In this document: positions 43,004-54,261 of the stretch, piece after piece
Layout of the letters: each line of letters begins with the position of its first letter
Position numbering within the stretch: the first letter of the stretch is position 1
Source of the DNA: Ampelocalamus luodianensis
Lineage: Eukaryota; Streptophyta; Magnoliopsida; Poales; Poaceae
Assembly (NCBI GenBank): GCA_036346255.1
Contig: CM070618.1
Location: 60,647,655 to 60,711,654, forward strand
Direction: 5' to 3'
DNA length: 64,000 nucleotides
The notes under the pieces: model-generated
What the model was told of the DNA's origin: nothing
Database searches by the model: none
Seen by the model: only the letters and a program-made list of their open reading frames with translations
Position numbers and translations under genes: made by a program

Positions 43004-46000
43004 TGCCAGGAACCGAATTTCTGAATTCGATCCCTTTGTGTATTTTCGCACCAGTACCATGGTCAATAGCTAGCACACACAGTGGAAACATCGTTGATAA
43101 CAAGTTCGAATCATGAAATAACATTAATAAACAACTGAGTACCGACCTTATGGCCACTTATTACAAAAGTGGTCAAAATACCTTGAGTCTTACAGCAGCG
43201 AAAACAACAAATGATAAACTCCGAGTGGTGGCCTATCAAATTGCCCACCGGTATTTAACTGGGGAGTGCAACCTAGTACTCCGAGTGTCCTTCATCAAAG
43301 CTACAAGCGAAGTAGTCGTAGTCGTCCACAGCATCATTGTAGACTTCTCAGATTTATTTTGTGTAGCATGTGAGTACATAAAGTACTCCACGAGTCTTGG
43401 AAAAAATGCATATACATAGCTTTAACAAATAAGGTTTATATGGTTCTTTTGCACAAAGCAATATTTTAAATTTAAACATCTTTCATAAAGCACATTTGAT
43501 AAAAGTAGTTTCAATAATTAAATTAATTGTATCACTAGTAGAGATCCTGGCTACCAACCACTAGTATCAAGGCTCTAGCCACCAAGGTTTTCAAAGGATA
43601 GGGATCTATCTGCCCAACTGGCTTTAGCTGCCAGAAACTACTCAAGAGTCCCAACTGCTCTCGGTTCCCAAAATTTACTCTTTTGAAACGAAAACTAAAA
43701 TCTACCATGTGAAAACGCACCTTGCCTGCCCTTGACCGTGGACACGGTTATTCGAACAGTTTTACACTCTGCAGAGGTTATACAACTTGACCCACATAAG
43801 ATAATCGACTTATAATATCAGCCATGACACGTTTCCTTAGGCATGCGACTAAGCGATTGTCACATGGCTTTTACAATACTTTATCCTAACATTAGCCCAC
43901 CTCATGAGCTTAACCCCAAGTTATGGACGTCATTTACCATTGACCTGGAGCTCACCGTTGTGAGGGATAACCTGCCCGGACTTGGACGTTATTTACCAAC
44001 GCCCGGCCCAAGCCCCGGCAGACATGGACGTCCTTTACCATCGTCTGCACTACCCAGGTAATTCCTACCATCTACAGCCTGCGAGAGTAATGCTAGAACA
44101 TAGTAAATTATTCAGCTAGGTTCTTCCCATTTAGGATATGTGGTTGTGCAGTATTTCTCAATTTGGATAATCACAAGCGTCGGTCCTTAATATGACTTGA
44201 GCGGAACTTTACACAATACAAGATCTCGTGCTCTACCTGCACCCGCCTGATCTTACCACCCGCCCAAGTCAAAACAGGTTTTCATCATTTTATTTTATTT
44301 TCCAAATACTGACATTACCTAATATCATACATTTTCGAAACAAAGCATAAAGGGTAATAATGATTTTTCTCCCCCAAAGCTAAACAAGGCCGAAAAGCAT
44401 GTATAAGTAATTCTACTGTATAAAACTATTCCACAAAGTTGTAATCAATATTGTGGAATTTCTACGCTAGGGTTACAAAGGTATGGGATAACAAATATCA
44501 AGGAAGATATTAACAATCTCTAGGTTTTAACTAACAACCTACAATTTAAACTCATCATTTTAAATGAAATAGCAATGCATAATACTTTAAAACTGAAAAC
44601 GATATGTAACAAATATGGGTACATAATGTTCAAAGGAGACTCGCATTCGTTGATGTTGGAGGTTAGCACTTCCTGTTGATCCAAATTCGTGTCGACGACG
44701 TTGAACTCTACATGCGCGATTCGGACCAAATAAATAATAGAAATCAAATAAAAACTAAAAATTGTAAAATAAATACTGGAAGAAAGATAATGAATTTAGG
44801 AAAAAGAATCGATGGATTTGGAGTTCGTATGAAGGAGAATGAATATCCGAAAGTTTGTTCTTCACATGAAATGATAGAAAATCAGTGGAATTACTGTTCT
44901 GGAATCACTGGTTTCGGTTTGAACTGGAAATAGTGAAAGTTTGTTGGACACAAAAAATTGATTGGTACACACATGACATGTGGGGCCACTAGCTAACAAC
45001 AGAGAAAGGATTAGAGGTCAACCAATGACAGTGGGACCTGGGAGTCATAGACTCAAGTTCAACACATAACAGAGAATGACTTCACAGATGCTACAAAGCA
45101 CGTCCAGGAGCTTCACGGTCATGGTGGCGGTGCTGGAGAGGTGGGCGACGGGGTGGCTGGTGAACGGGCAAAAGGGAACCCTGACGATGTCCTCTACTCA
45201 ATGGTGGTGGCGGCGACGTCGGAGACAGAGCGAAGTGGCGGCGGCGACGATCGGGGCGCACAGTGGCAGCGGGTGGCGCAGTGCTCCGGTGAACCGACGG
45301 CGTTCTAGGGAAAATAGAGGGAGCACGGGGTGTGCCTCGACGAGGGGGATGCAATGGTGAAGACGGTTCGGCCAAGGAAGGTCCAAGGAGGTCCAGCCAC
45401 GGTGGCCATTGTTGGCGACGAGGAGCTCGCAATGGCGACAAACTCTAGCGACGGGAAAAATGAAACTGAGGTGGGGGATGGGAAGAGGATACCAGAAACA
45501 CGACGTGACGCGGTTGGTTTGGTCGGAAGATTACCTGAGAGAGAGAGATTAATGCGACGTCGTCTTGGTCAGACTTGGAGAAGACAACAGGTGGCATCGC
45601 GCGTTCCGAGCAAACGAAGGGGAGTTAGCTAGGGCGTGGGGTTTGAGCAAAACAAAGAGGGGAGACGAGAACATGTGGTGCTCTCTTTATACTGTGAAGG
45701 TGATGCTTGAGTTGATGGGGAATGCTTGGGGAAACGTCGAGGGGAAATGTAAAATTGAATGAAATTGATGGAGGCATAACGAGGGTGGTGATGACGGGGT
45801 CGTAACATCTCAGACGGAATTGATTTTGGACGTTCGATTGCGAAGAAAAGGGAATGGAGGTGGAGGCCGGCCATGAATGCAGCTGGAGCTCGAATGCGCT
45901 CAGCAGGGGGCAGCAAGGAGGGAAAGCAAGTGGAGGAAGGGGAGGTGGCATGGTGGTGCTGGTGGCCAGGGCTGGGGGCAGCGCGGCAAGGGGAAGGCAC

Positions 46001-46470
46001 GGTTGGCTCGCAATGGGGAAGAAAACGCATGGGCTACGCAGTCATGGAGCTCACGGGATGACACAGAATAGAAAAGAACACAGGAGGAAGAAGCTGAAGG
46101 AGGAGAGAGAAAAAGGAAGAAAAGAAAATCCAAGAAAATCCCAAAAATAAAATTATTCGAAAAAAATTCAAAAAAATTCCACAAACTTCCTTCGAACCTT
46201 AATAGATTGAATAAAATAATTTTGAATTTAATTGAAGTTTATTTTAATCATGTAAAATATTTTTTATTTTCTAAAATTTCAAATTAAGCTTTAAATTAAT
46301 CCAATAAATTGTAAATTGTTCTTTTTATTTTTAAAATTTTAAAAAGGCTCTGAAAATTGGGATTCAGAAATTTGAATTGATTTAGCACGAACTCCAATTT
46401 AAAATTCAAATCTTTGAATTAATTATTTTAAAATATTTTTGTTTACAAAGGCAAAATTTGGGATGTTACA
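43004..46470 (+). mobile_element. Solo LTR, about 3.47 kb, TSD CACCT
   Basis: Starts TGCCAGGAACCG and ends GGGATGTTACA. The direct repeat CACCT is at 42,999-43,003 and 46,471-46,475. No gag or pol coding is present and there is no second internal LTR end, so a solo LTR from LTR-LTR recombination is the simplest reading. It has an AT-rich left and centre and a GC-rich block (45,090-46,080) that produces many meaningless ORFs. Confidence 0.72.
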
Positions 46471-46764
46471 CACCTCCTCCTCCTCCGCGTCGGCCTCCTC
46501 CGCTGCCGCCCCTGGCCCCGTCGTGCTGGGCCACGATGTCGTGTCAGGCCGGCCCATCGTGCTGAGGTACGGATCCAAGCATGGCCCAAGTATTTGTACC
46601 GTGGCTAGGCGAGCAACGATGCCATGTTTGAGCCACCAATGAGCGAGGTTAATCGCCTTCTCTAGTCCGAACTTGACAAGCATGGTTCGTTATCCTCGAA
46701 TGGTCAGGTCTGCGTGTCCACGTCTTCCTACTTTAGAGGCTGATATTATAGTTACACAGAGTAA

Positions 46765-49376
46765 GGCCCTATTTGGTAGAGCTCCAGATTCTCATTTTCC
46801 AGATTTTGCTCCTGATTCTCTGAGAATCCACTTCTCTGAGAATCTGAAGCTGTCCGTTGAAAACGTTTGGCTGATAGGTTGACTCCAAAAACCATATGAG
46901 GTTGGATTAGAGGCAAATAGACCATGTTACCCCTGGTTGTAATACTTCAATTGTATTTGTGTCTTTCTCCCATGTGAGCGCGAACTCCTCCACCAACGGA
47001 AAAGAGCTCTCCTTTCTTGACAAGAACGGCCGCCCCGACGACCCCAGCTCCAGCTCAGTTGCTGGGAGATGCGACCCTCGCGGCGCCGCCATCAAGGTCT
47101 TCATGTATGACATGCCGCCCGAGTTCCACTTTGGGCTCCTCGGATATGCGCCGTCGGCCGACATCGGCCGAACGTTAGGAGTGGCGCCGCCCCGCGCTAC
47201 CCCGGCGGGCTCAACCAACAACACAGCGTCGAATATTGGCTCACGCTACCCCAGCGGACTCGGACTTTATTCAATTTTCATGTAATAACAAGGTACTTTC
47301 ATATAGTATAAGATCGAATTAGTCCATTACTGCACACCTAGTGCAAAGAAAGTGAGTCACCAGAAAAGGATTCCAACAAGAACCACAGAACAAATCATAA
47401 AAGTGAAATTCGCCCCAAAAAAAAGCCGTTCTTAATAAATCACCAAACTTGAATAGCAAGGTATGGTTCACCAGTAAATCAACCAGCGACCTAAGGCTGA
47501 ATCATTACATATCAAAACATAATAGGACGCATAGTCTTTCCAGTGTTTTACGACTCAGCTAAACAATGGCTACAAACCCAAACATCATTATCATTGACTC
47601 TAGCTTCCTGCCCAAAGACTGATACTAATGATAGAAGAGTAGACCCCCACCACTTAGTCGAACAGACTAAAACACATGTCCTGCAAGTAGATTTGCAAAA
47701 AAAAACTCGTTAGATCTCAATGACAATGTCAGGGCATATTGGCAATAGTTGACAAAACATGCAAGCACAGATCTAGGAAAAAACTGGTCAAACATGAAGC
47801 ATATTGTGCAAGTTATAATGTCAGAACTTCTGAAAATAAGAATTACATGCAACTTGTGAAAATAAGACATTACAACATAAGAATAAGACACTACTGGGTC
47901 TTCAAACTGGGTCTTCAGCAAATAAGAATGTCAGCCAATACAGATCTAAAAATGAACATATTATTGCAGACATTACAAAAATATGCGCATGTGAAAAATA
48001 TACTGTATATTGCTTAATCAAATTAATCAAGTTGGAAAATATACATACAAATGCATTGTCAATTAGTCTCTTTCATACACTTCTGAGATTTCACATAAAA
48101 CCATCCAAACTACATACAATTCGAGAGTTGAACATACAATTTTTCACCTAAAACTACCCAAACTCCATGTAATGTTACAGTACTGCAGTAGCAATCACAC
48201 AATCACAGAAGCATTGAAATTATCCCAAGCACACAAGCAGTACTGCAAGTTAGTTCCATATAGTTAACACTAACCATACAAAAGCTAGGTAGTAGTATGG
48301 AGGATCTAGTTAGTTAGTTCCATATAGTTAACACTAACCATCATTGCATAATTGAATTAGTATCTGTGGATGCCAGTCACATTGTATTATATTGCATCTT
48401 CTTGATTAGTACCGATGTTAAAACAAAACAGGAAAGCTTTACTAGTTCAGGAGGCATGAAACCAAACAAAACTTTCACAAAATTTGCTAAGTAGACTACC
48501 TACTAGTAGAGCCTAGGCTGGTACCACCATCTGAGTTTCCGACAAAAGAACAGAACAATCCCAACAAATATGATACTACAGAATACCAAGAGCAATACAA
48601 TTGTCTAAAAAAAAGAGGAGGAACTAACAACAGAGCCGTCCTCTCTGAGTGCTTCACCATAATCGGCTGATTAATCCAATCACCACAGAATAACACACCT
48701 CCCATCACACAAGAAAGGCTAACTTGGTAACTGTATTGTAGTTCAGGTTTTCTCTAGCAAAATGCAATAGGCGAAGAGGAAGGAGACAAAGGGAGTAGTA
48801 AGGAGGGCAAGGGGGAACGGGCGGATGAAGAGCATACCTTCACAGCAGGCCGACGGTGGCTCTCAGGAAACGGCGGCAGGGAAGAAGTTGGGGAACGGTG
48901 GGGGCGACGAAGTTGGGGAATGACGGCGAAAGCCTCTAGGCTTTCTAAGGTCGGGCTTGAATGCTGGCAGCAGAATCTCTCGGATGATGGCGGCGCAGCA
49001 CTCGACGGTCGACGAAGGCGCACACGAGGGTCGGCGCCGCCTAGGGCTTCGACAAGGAAATCGCCTCCTAGTCGCGAGTGCGAGAGGAGATGACGCGAGG
49101 GGGAATGCTCGGGAGTGTCTCGTGGTGGGGTTTTTCCAGGGGGTGTAGTTCGATGGCAATTGCGAGAAATAAGAATCAACATCAAGGGGTATTCTCATTT
49201 TGCAAGGTTGGATTCTCATGAGAATCTGCGAGAAGGCTGCTCCTCGTTGCTAGTTCATTTTTGAGACAGCTCCTCGTGAGAATCAGGATCTGGTTGTTTT
49301 GAGAAGTTGGGTGTTTGGCACGGCTCCACGAGATTCGATTGAGAAGCTAAGAGTTGGAGTTGTACCAAATAGGCCT
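46765..49376. mobile_element. PIF/Harbinger-like element, 2.6 kb, TSD TAA, with captured gene piece
   Basis: Left end GGCCCTATTTGGTAGAGCTCC and right end inverted AGGCCTATTTGGTACAACTCC form the TIR. TAA is duplicated at 46,762-46,764 and 49,377-49,379, the target preference of Tourist/Harbinger elements. Subterminal GAGAATC motifs cluster at both ends (46,790-46,850; 49,190-49,290). No transposase was found. It carries part of a GT47 gene at the left (46,960-47,266) and a GC-rich block of unknown origin near the right end (48,750-49,150). Confidence 0.7.
46960..47266 (+). pseudogene. Captured fragment of an exostosin-family (GT47, ARAD-like) glycosyltransferase gene
   Basis: The frame reads NGKELSFLDKNGRPDDPSSS, GRCDPRGAAIKVFMYDMPPE and FHFGLLGYAPS. 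After a frame change at about 47,185 it reads RYPGGLNQQHSVEYWLT. The KVF(V/M)YDLPPEFHFGLL and YPGGLN.QHS.EYWLT stretches are characteristic of the N-terminal part of the exostosin domain in Golgi arabinosyl/xylosyl-type transferases. The remainder of the ~400-residue domain is absent and there is no intact start-stop frame. It sits inside the PIF/Harbinger-like TIRs, so it is a captured exon piece, not a resident gene. Confidence 0.68.
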
Positions 49377-49379
49377 TAA

Positions 49380-50759
49380 GTGTGCCAATTATTTGACATG
49401 TGATTAAGCCTGAGATATTGCATTTTTAGTCTCTTTTGTCACACGTGTTTCTCATTTCGCGCAATCTGTATGTTCACTTTTGTAAGTAGGCCTGAGCAGA
49501 GTTGCTCTGGCCTAGCCAGGCCCGACGGCATGGTTAAGGCCGGGCTTAGGAATCAAGACTCGATGGCCAGTTGGGCCGAGCTTCAACACCTTTGGATTTG
49601 CTAGCTCCAATCCTGTATGCACATACTTCACCCTTGAGCCTCCTGAGCCACTCCCACGGGCGACTCGGGAGGCGAACCTGTCCGTGCCCCAAAGCCTCTT
49701 TCACGGTGCCTCCTCACCGTAAATCGCGCCGCGCCAGCGCGACCCCAGTGCAGCTCCTCCTCCGTTTCCCTTCCTCCTCCCCATCTTCCAAGATCTGGGG
49801 CCTCTTATTTTGTTCGTCGGCGCGTCCATTCGATTCGAGCTACAACGATTATGGTGTGGTGGTGCGGGGGCGGTGCGACATGGGCGCGCACGCACTTCGC
49901 GGCGGTTCAGCGTCTTCGCGGCTCTAGGTCGGCCGAATCTTGTCACGATCCCGCATGGCACCACCGGATCGACAAAGAGGAGTACGAGGCCGCCGGTGTT
50001 CTTCTTTGCTACCGCGTGGACGTCTCAAGATGGCGATGATGTCGCCATATCTATTGAGCTTCGAGACGACAAATCCGGCCATGAGTGAGGCCACCATCGG
50101 CAAAGACGACTTCCCCATTGCATTGGATTCCAGGTGCGAGTGGCTTGTGCTTGATTTGGGTTCTCCGTAGCCATCGGCCTTTCTTGACATCGCGCGTAGC
50201 CTTCTTTGCCCCACGTGATGCTCTCCGGATGTTGTCGGCCCTTCAACCACCACCGTCCTCTTCCTCTCGGATACACCAACACGCCGTCGCGAGAGTGCGC
50301 CTCGCCACCGAGCCGAAGCCTTCTGTCATCCTTCTTCCTCTTGGATCTGCGTGCGTCCGCGTCGATCATACATGCCTACTCATGGAGAAGGTACTAGTGT
50401 CGCGACCGGTCGTTGAAGAGATCCAAAGAGTTGGACGTTCGTGGTTGGGTTGTCGTCCCGAGGTGCAAGCCTCATGCATGTTTTTTTTAAAGATGGCCAA
50501 TTAGGCGAGCCGGCCCGACCTTTTAATACAGCCCCTAGTTGTGGGCCCAATTGCCCTGCCAGGCCACTCTTGGGCCTTAGCTAGCAACCCGAGTGGTATT
50601 TGAACTTCATGGGCTCCAACACATGTTAAGAGGTTTCGGGCTCCAGTCCGACAAATAAAAGTATCGCCTATACCGATTTTTTGCGGCAATGTGCCATGTT
50701 TAGACCAGATCGAAGACTTTCGGTCAGAATTATGTCGCCTAGTCACCAAACTATTCAAG
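49380..50759. other. Intergenic repeat, unclassified
   Basis: GC-rich DNA with GGCCTAGCCAGGCCCG-like palindromic tracts at both sides (49,490-49,560; 50,505-50,590), suggesting a degenerate hAT-type repeat. ORFs up to 139 aa on both strands overlap and show no domain. Confidence 0.3.
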
Positions 50760-50764
50760 GTCAC

Positions 50765-51798
50765 TGTTGAGGAACCGTCGTTGGCAAGTCCAATCCGAGC
50801 GATTACCTCGTAGACAAATAGAGAATCGTAAGAACAATGCAAGAACGCAAGAACAGAACAAGAGATGAACACAAAGTATGAGAGGGGACTGCAGGCTTCT
50901 CTTTATTGCTCTTTCAATAATGAACGTGTACAATACTGGGGGTGTCCCCCTCCTATATATGGTCTACGGGTGGATGAGGTACCCACTGACCCGGACTCTG
51001 GCAGCCGGTTTCTTAACACTCCCCCTGGGCTCTCATCCTTCATGTCCATGCCTCGTCAAAACTCCATAAAAACCCAGGGGAAAAATTTGGAGAAAGAGTA
51101 CATGAATCATGTTCTACTATGTTGCACGAATTGCCTCATTAAAAACCTTAGCCAAGAAACTTCAGGAAAACTCGTCAAGGGAAAAAGAGTACAATCCACC
51201 CAACTTCATTTAATCTTCAAGATTTATTCTTTAGGTACTCGACCTTCGTGATCAAGCTTTAGTAATGAGTTCGTGAAGGTTCTCCCCCTGAAGTCTGCAC
51301 TTCTCTAAGTCTCATCATTCCAATTCCACGTATGCACCTTTCAAAGCTAGATGCTGGAAGCGACTTAGTGAATAAATCTGCTAGATTTTCACATGACTTA
51401 GTATGCAGTACTTTAATTTCGTCCATCTTTTGCATTTCATGAGCATAGAAGAACTTGGGGTTGATATGCTTTGTGAGAGGACTCTTCACATAACCCATCT
51501 GTACTTGTGCAACACAAGCCGCATTATCTGCTGATAACATGTTGAGGAACCGTCGCTGGCAAGTCCAGTCCGAGCGATTACCTCGTAGACAAATAGAGAA
51601 CCGTAAGAACAATGCAAGAACGCAAGAATAGAACAAGAGATGAACACAGGTATGAGAGGGGACTGCAGGCTTCTCTTTATTGCTCTTTCAATAATGAACA
51701 TGTACAATACTGGGGGGTCCCCCCTCCTATATATAGTCTACGGGTGGATGAGGTGCCCACCTGGACCCGGACTCCTGGCCGGGCCCGGTTTCTTAACA
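50765..51798 (-). mobile_element. Copia deletion derivative, 1.03 kb, TSD GTCAC
   Basis: Two LTRs (50,765-51,018 and 51,540-51,798) with TGTTGAGG...CTTAACA ends. GTCAC is duplicated at 50,760-50,764 and 51,799-51,803. On the coding (minus) strand the polypurine tract CCCAGGGGGAG immediately precedes the 3' LTR (start TGTTAAGAAACC). Inside, only the end of RNase H remains, fused directly to the 5' LTR: PBS, gag, protease, integrase and RT are gone. The LTRs contain CTATATATAG, a TATA box. Confidence 0.9.
51259..51540 (-). pseudogene. Copia RNase H C-terminal remnant
   Basis: Reads SADNAACVAQVQMGYVKSPL, TKHINPKFFYAHEMQ, IKVLHTKSCENLADLFTKSL and FERCIRGIGMMRLREVQ. This is the end of Ty1/copia RNase H (DN-AA-x...R-x-KHI...F.....NLAD..TK.L), after which the polyprotein stops shortly before the PPT. 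It has no stops over this stretch but no start of its own. Confidence 0.85.
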
Positions 51799-51894
51799 GT
51801 CACAAGCCTCGACCTTCGTAGGCCACAACCGCTGGTAGCTGGACCAGAGTAATGAGGTGCAACCGCTCGCCGCTTCAATAGGCCGGTCAATTAA

Positions 51895-52368
51895 GAACAT
51901 CTCTAATAGTATATTTATGATCATCTCTTAGCTATATTATGTTAATAAAATCTTACGTAGAGGAGAGAGAGCACATGTTGTCTCTTTCTGAAGAGACTAT
52001 CGTGCACACGAAACAAGACATGATACATTAATCTACTCTAGTTGACATATAAACATGCTTCAAAGAAAAATTATAAAATATAAATATTGAAGAGTGTGCT
52101 AGAGACTATCTATTGAAGATGTTGTCTCTAAAGATGATATAGCATACGTTAGAGACAAGATTATCTCTAGGGACTGTCTATTCATAAGGTGACTGAAATT
52201 TTCTTAAGCACAATTCACCTTTTTTATCCATTGAATCAATATCCAATCATATAACACATCAATCTCTACACAAATCCAATGGTCACAACAAGTGACTTAA
52301 ATTTAACAAAATTTCAGGCAACTTAAAAATAATAAGACTGTTATCTCTAACTATTGGAGATGCCTTGA
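51895..52368. mobile_element. MITE, about 470 bp
   Basis: Ends AAGAACATCTCTAATAGTAT and, inverted, AAGGCATCTCCAATAGTTAG, a terminal inverted repeat common in grass MITEs. AT-rich interior with repeated AGAGAC/GTCTCT motifs. TSD not settled. Confidence 0.6.
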
Positions 52369-52489
52369 GACGGAGGCGGACTTCGACCGTTCCAATCCCA
52401 ATTGATGCTTCGACACAGTGCGCCCCCCAGGCTCCCTCCCACCAAAACAACCACTCGTACACAACAAAAAATGCAGCGGCAGCGTCCGT

Positions 52490-53311
52490 CGTGGCCGGGC
52501 ACGCCACCGGAGTTGTTGGGCCTCATTGTTGGCAGCCTACCGACTGTGGCCGACTGCTTCCACTTTGGCATCGTCTGCTGACCGTGGCCCACCACCCAAG
52601 CAGCTGTTGTGGCTGGCCCTCTCCCTTCCCTTGTCCCCCACGGCCATCTGTACCGCCTTCTTTAGTCTCTCCGACAGGGCCGTCTACGAGCTCCCATTTC
52701 TCATCGGCGGTGGTCGCATCGCGCGCTGCTGTGGCTCGGCGGACGATTGGCTCGTCGTCGTGCACCGCAAGCGTGACAACTTCCTGTTCAACCATTTCAC
52801 CGGTGCCACGCTCCCGCACCTGCACTAGAGCACCATACCACGCAGCCAGTCATATTATTACTCAAGGAGGGACAAGCAGGAGTGATACATCCGTAAGGCC
52901 GTCGTTTCCTCTCCACCCTCCGTGGACAGCCCCGGCGGGTGTGTCTTTGCCGCCATCGACGACTCTGGTGAGCTCACCTTCTGCCGCCTTGGGCAGAGTT
53001 CTTGGCCCCGCCCGAAATTAGGGGAGCAAGAATCCCACTGCCAATTCGCAGACATCGCCTTCTACCAGGGGAAGCTCTATGGGCTGATTACTTGGTTCAG
53101 CATGGTGCTAGTGTTCGACGTGGAGGAATGTAAAAACGGTGAGCTCGTCCAGTCCGAGGTTGACAGATTTTTACTGTGAAGCATCCAGATATCTAGGGGA
53201 GGACGCACGCGCATGGTTTCATGAGCCGTTACTAGGTGGAGTCGCGCGATCGGTCTCTGCTGGTCGAATGGTTCGTATAGAATTGGCTCACTTGTATGTT
53301 CAAGGTGTTCC
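52490..53311 (+). pseudogene. F-box / DUF295 (KIB-type beta-propeller) pseudogene
   Basis: 52,500-52,590 in one frame gives PPELLGLIVGSLPTVADCFH then an F-box-like tail. 52,640-52,828 gives FFSLSDRAVYELPF, GGGRIARCCGSADDWLVVVH and NFLFNHFTGATLPHLH. 52,880-53,179 gives RKAVVSSPPS-like sequence, DSPGGCVFAAIDDSGELTFC, FADIAFYQGKLYGLITWF and LVFDVEECKNGELVQSEVDR. This is the F-box plus DUF295 layout of a large grass family of putative SCF ubiquitin-ligase adaptors. Stops at about 52,580 and 52,826 and frame changes disable it. The 3' part is cut off by a copia LTR at 53,312. Confidence 0.75.
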
Positions 53312-53397
53312 TGTTGGTGATATGCCCTAAAGGCAATCATAGAGATGATTGTATCACATCTATGTTTATGAGTTATTGAATAAATGTTATTCTGTTC
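53312..53397 (+). mobile_element. Tip of a copia LTR, interrupted by Tat copy B
   Basis: TGTTGGTGATATGCCCTAAA followed by GGCAATCATAGAGATGATTG is the start of a well-known grass Ty1/copia LTR type (ATATGCCCTAGAGGCAAT, from recall). Only 86 bp remain before the Tat LTR starts; the remainder would be beyond the window. Confidence 0.6.
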
Positions 53398-53496
53398 TGA
53401 CGAGGATCTAAATAATCCACATTTATTTACTCCATAATCAAGAAATATGACGTCATAAGACATACCCCTTAAATATCAAAAGGGAAGAACTAGTCA

Positions 53497-53693
53497 GGAA
53501 GTCGTAGGCTACCCTACGACTACCCCCGATCGTAAGCTCTTCTCGACCACGGTATAATCCCTCGACTACCCCGGTCAGTAGCTCTTCTCACGACCATGGT
53601 ATAATCGTTACGACTACTACCTAGTCGTAAGCTCTTCTACGACTATGGTATGATCGTTACGAGTATGTCTGGTCGTATGTTTTTCTACGATCG
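53497..53693. repeat. Palindrome array 4 (Tat LTR, copy B)
   Basis: About seven units of GTCGTAAG...CTACGAC type, several damaged (for example TTCTCGAC for TTCTACGAC), at roughly 24-30 bp spacing, upstream of the TATA-like box. Confidence 0.8.
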
Positions 53694-53930
53694 GGGCCTA
53701 CTACAGGTTCCTCACGACTTACTGGACCCACCCGTTTGACGGCCCATTAAATAGTGAGAATCTAAGCAGTCAAAATACGCAGTTATCTCTAACATAATTG
53801 TAGATAATTCTCACTATCTCTGACTGGTAACTGATTGACAGCATGGGGAGGTTACTACTCCGGTAATTACTCTCATTATTACATAATAATGAGCGACTAA
53901 TTAGCCCGAAGGACAACGTCCACTATTGCT

Positions 53931-53943
53931 TAGTATAAATAGG
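53931..53943 (+). promoter_or_regulatory. TATA-like box in the Tat LTR
   Basis: TAGTATAAATAGG, about 240 bp downstream of the palindrome array and 240 bp before the LTR end. It is the best promoter candidate for the sense transcript. Confidence 0.55.
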
Positions 53944-54190
53944 TATCATTAGAGATAGCGGGAGGCTTTAGGAAAGAAGAAACAGAGCCTTCTTTGGAGA
54001 ACGATTAGGAAAATACTTATTCGATTGTAATCCAAAGAGCAAATACAAGATACACAGAGTAGGGTTGTTATTCTCACCGGAGAAGGCCCGAACTTGTATA
54101 AAAATCCCGTGTCTTCTTCGTCTCAGTGATCAATTGTGAGACCCCAAATCAAACAATCTTTACGTAAGATCGGTTCTAAAACACCGGCGG

Positions 54191-54209
54191 TTGGCGCCGT
54201 CCGTGGGGA
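54191..54209 (+). promoter_or_regulatory. Primer-binding site of Tat copy B
   Basis: TTGGCGCCGTCCGTGGGGA, seven bases after the LTR end, is the PBS type commonly found in Tat elements. Confidence 0.7.
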
Positions 54210-54261
54210 GCCTGCAGTAATTTCTTGTCAACAGATTCTTTCTTTTCTCTTTTATGCTACC

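Larger units (their letters stand above)
53398..54183 (+). repeat. Tat 5' LTR (copy B)
   Basis: TGACGAGGATCTAA...GTTCTAAAACA, about 786 bp. Contains the palindrome array (53,497-53,693) in U3 and a TATA-like TAGTATAAATAGG at about 53,931, so transcription probably starts near 53,960. The end is set by the PBS a few bases on. Confidence 0.75.

Noticed and set aside
45076..46150. Dense ORFs on both strands, 45.1-46.1 kb
   Set aside because: GC-rich interior of the solo LTR defined by TSD CACCT; Arg/Gly-rich translations without motifs.
49571..50504. Possible host gene at 49.6-50.5 kb
   Set aside because: ORFs are in conflicting frames on both strands, with no domain and no consistent splice sites; flanking GGCC-rich tracts suggest a degenerate repeat.
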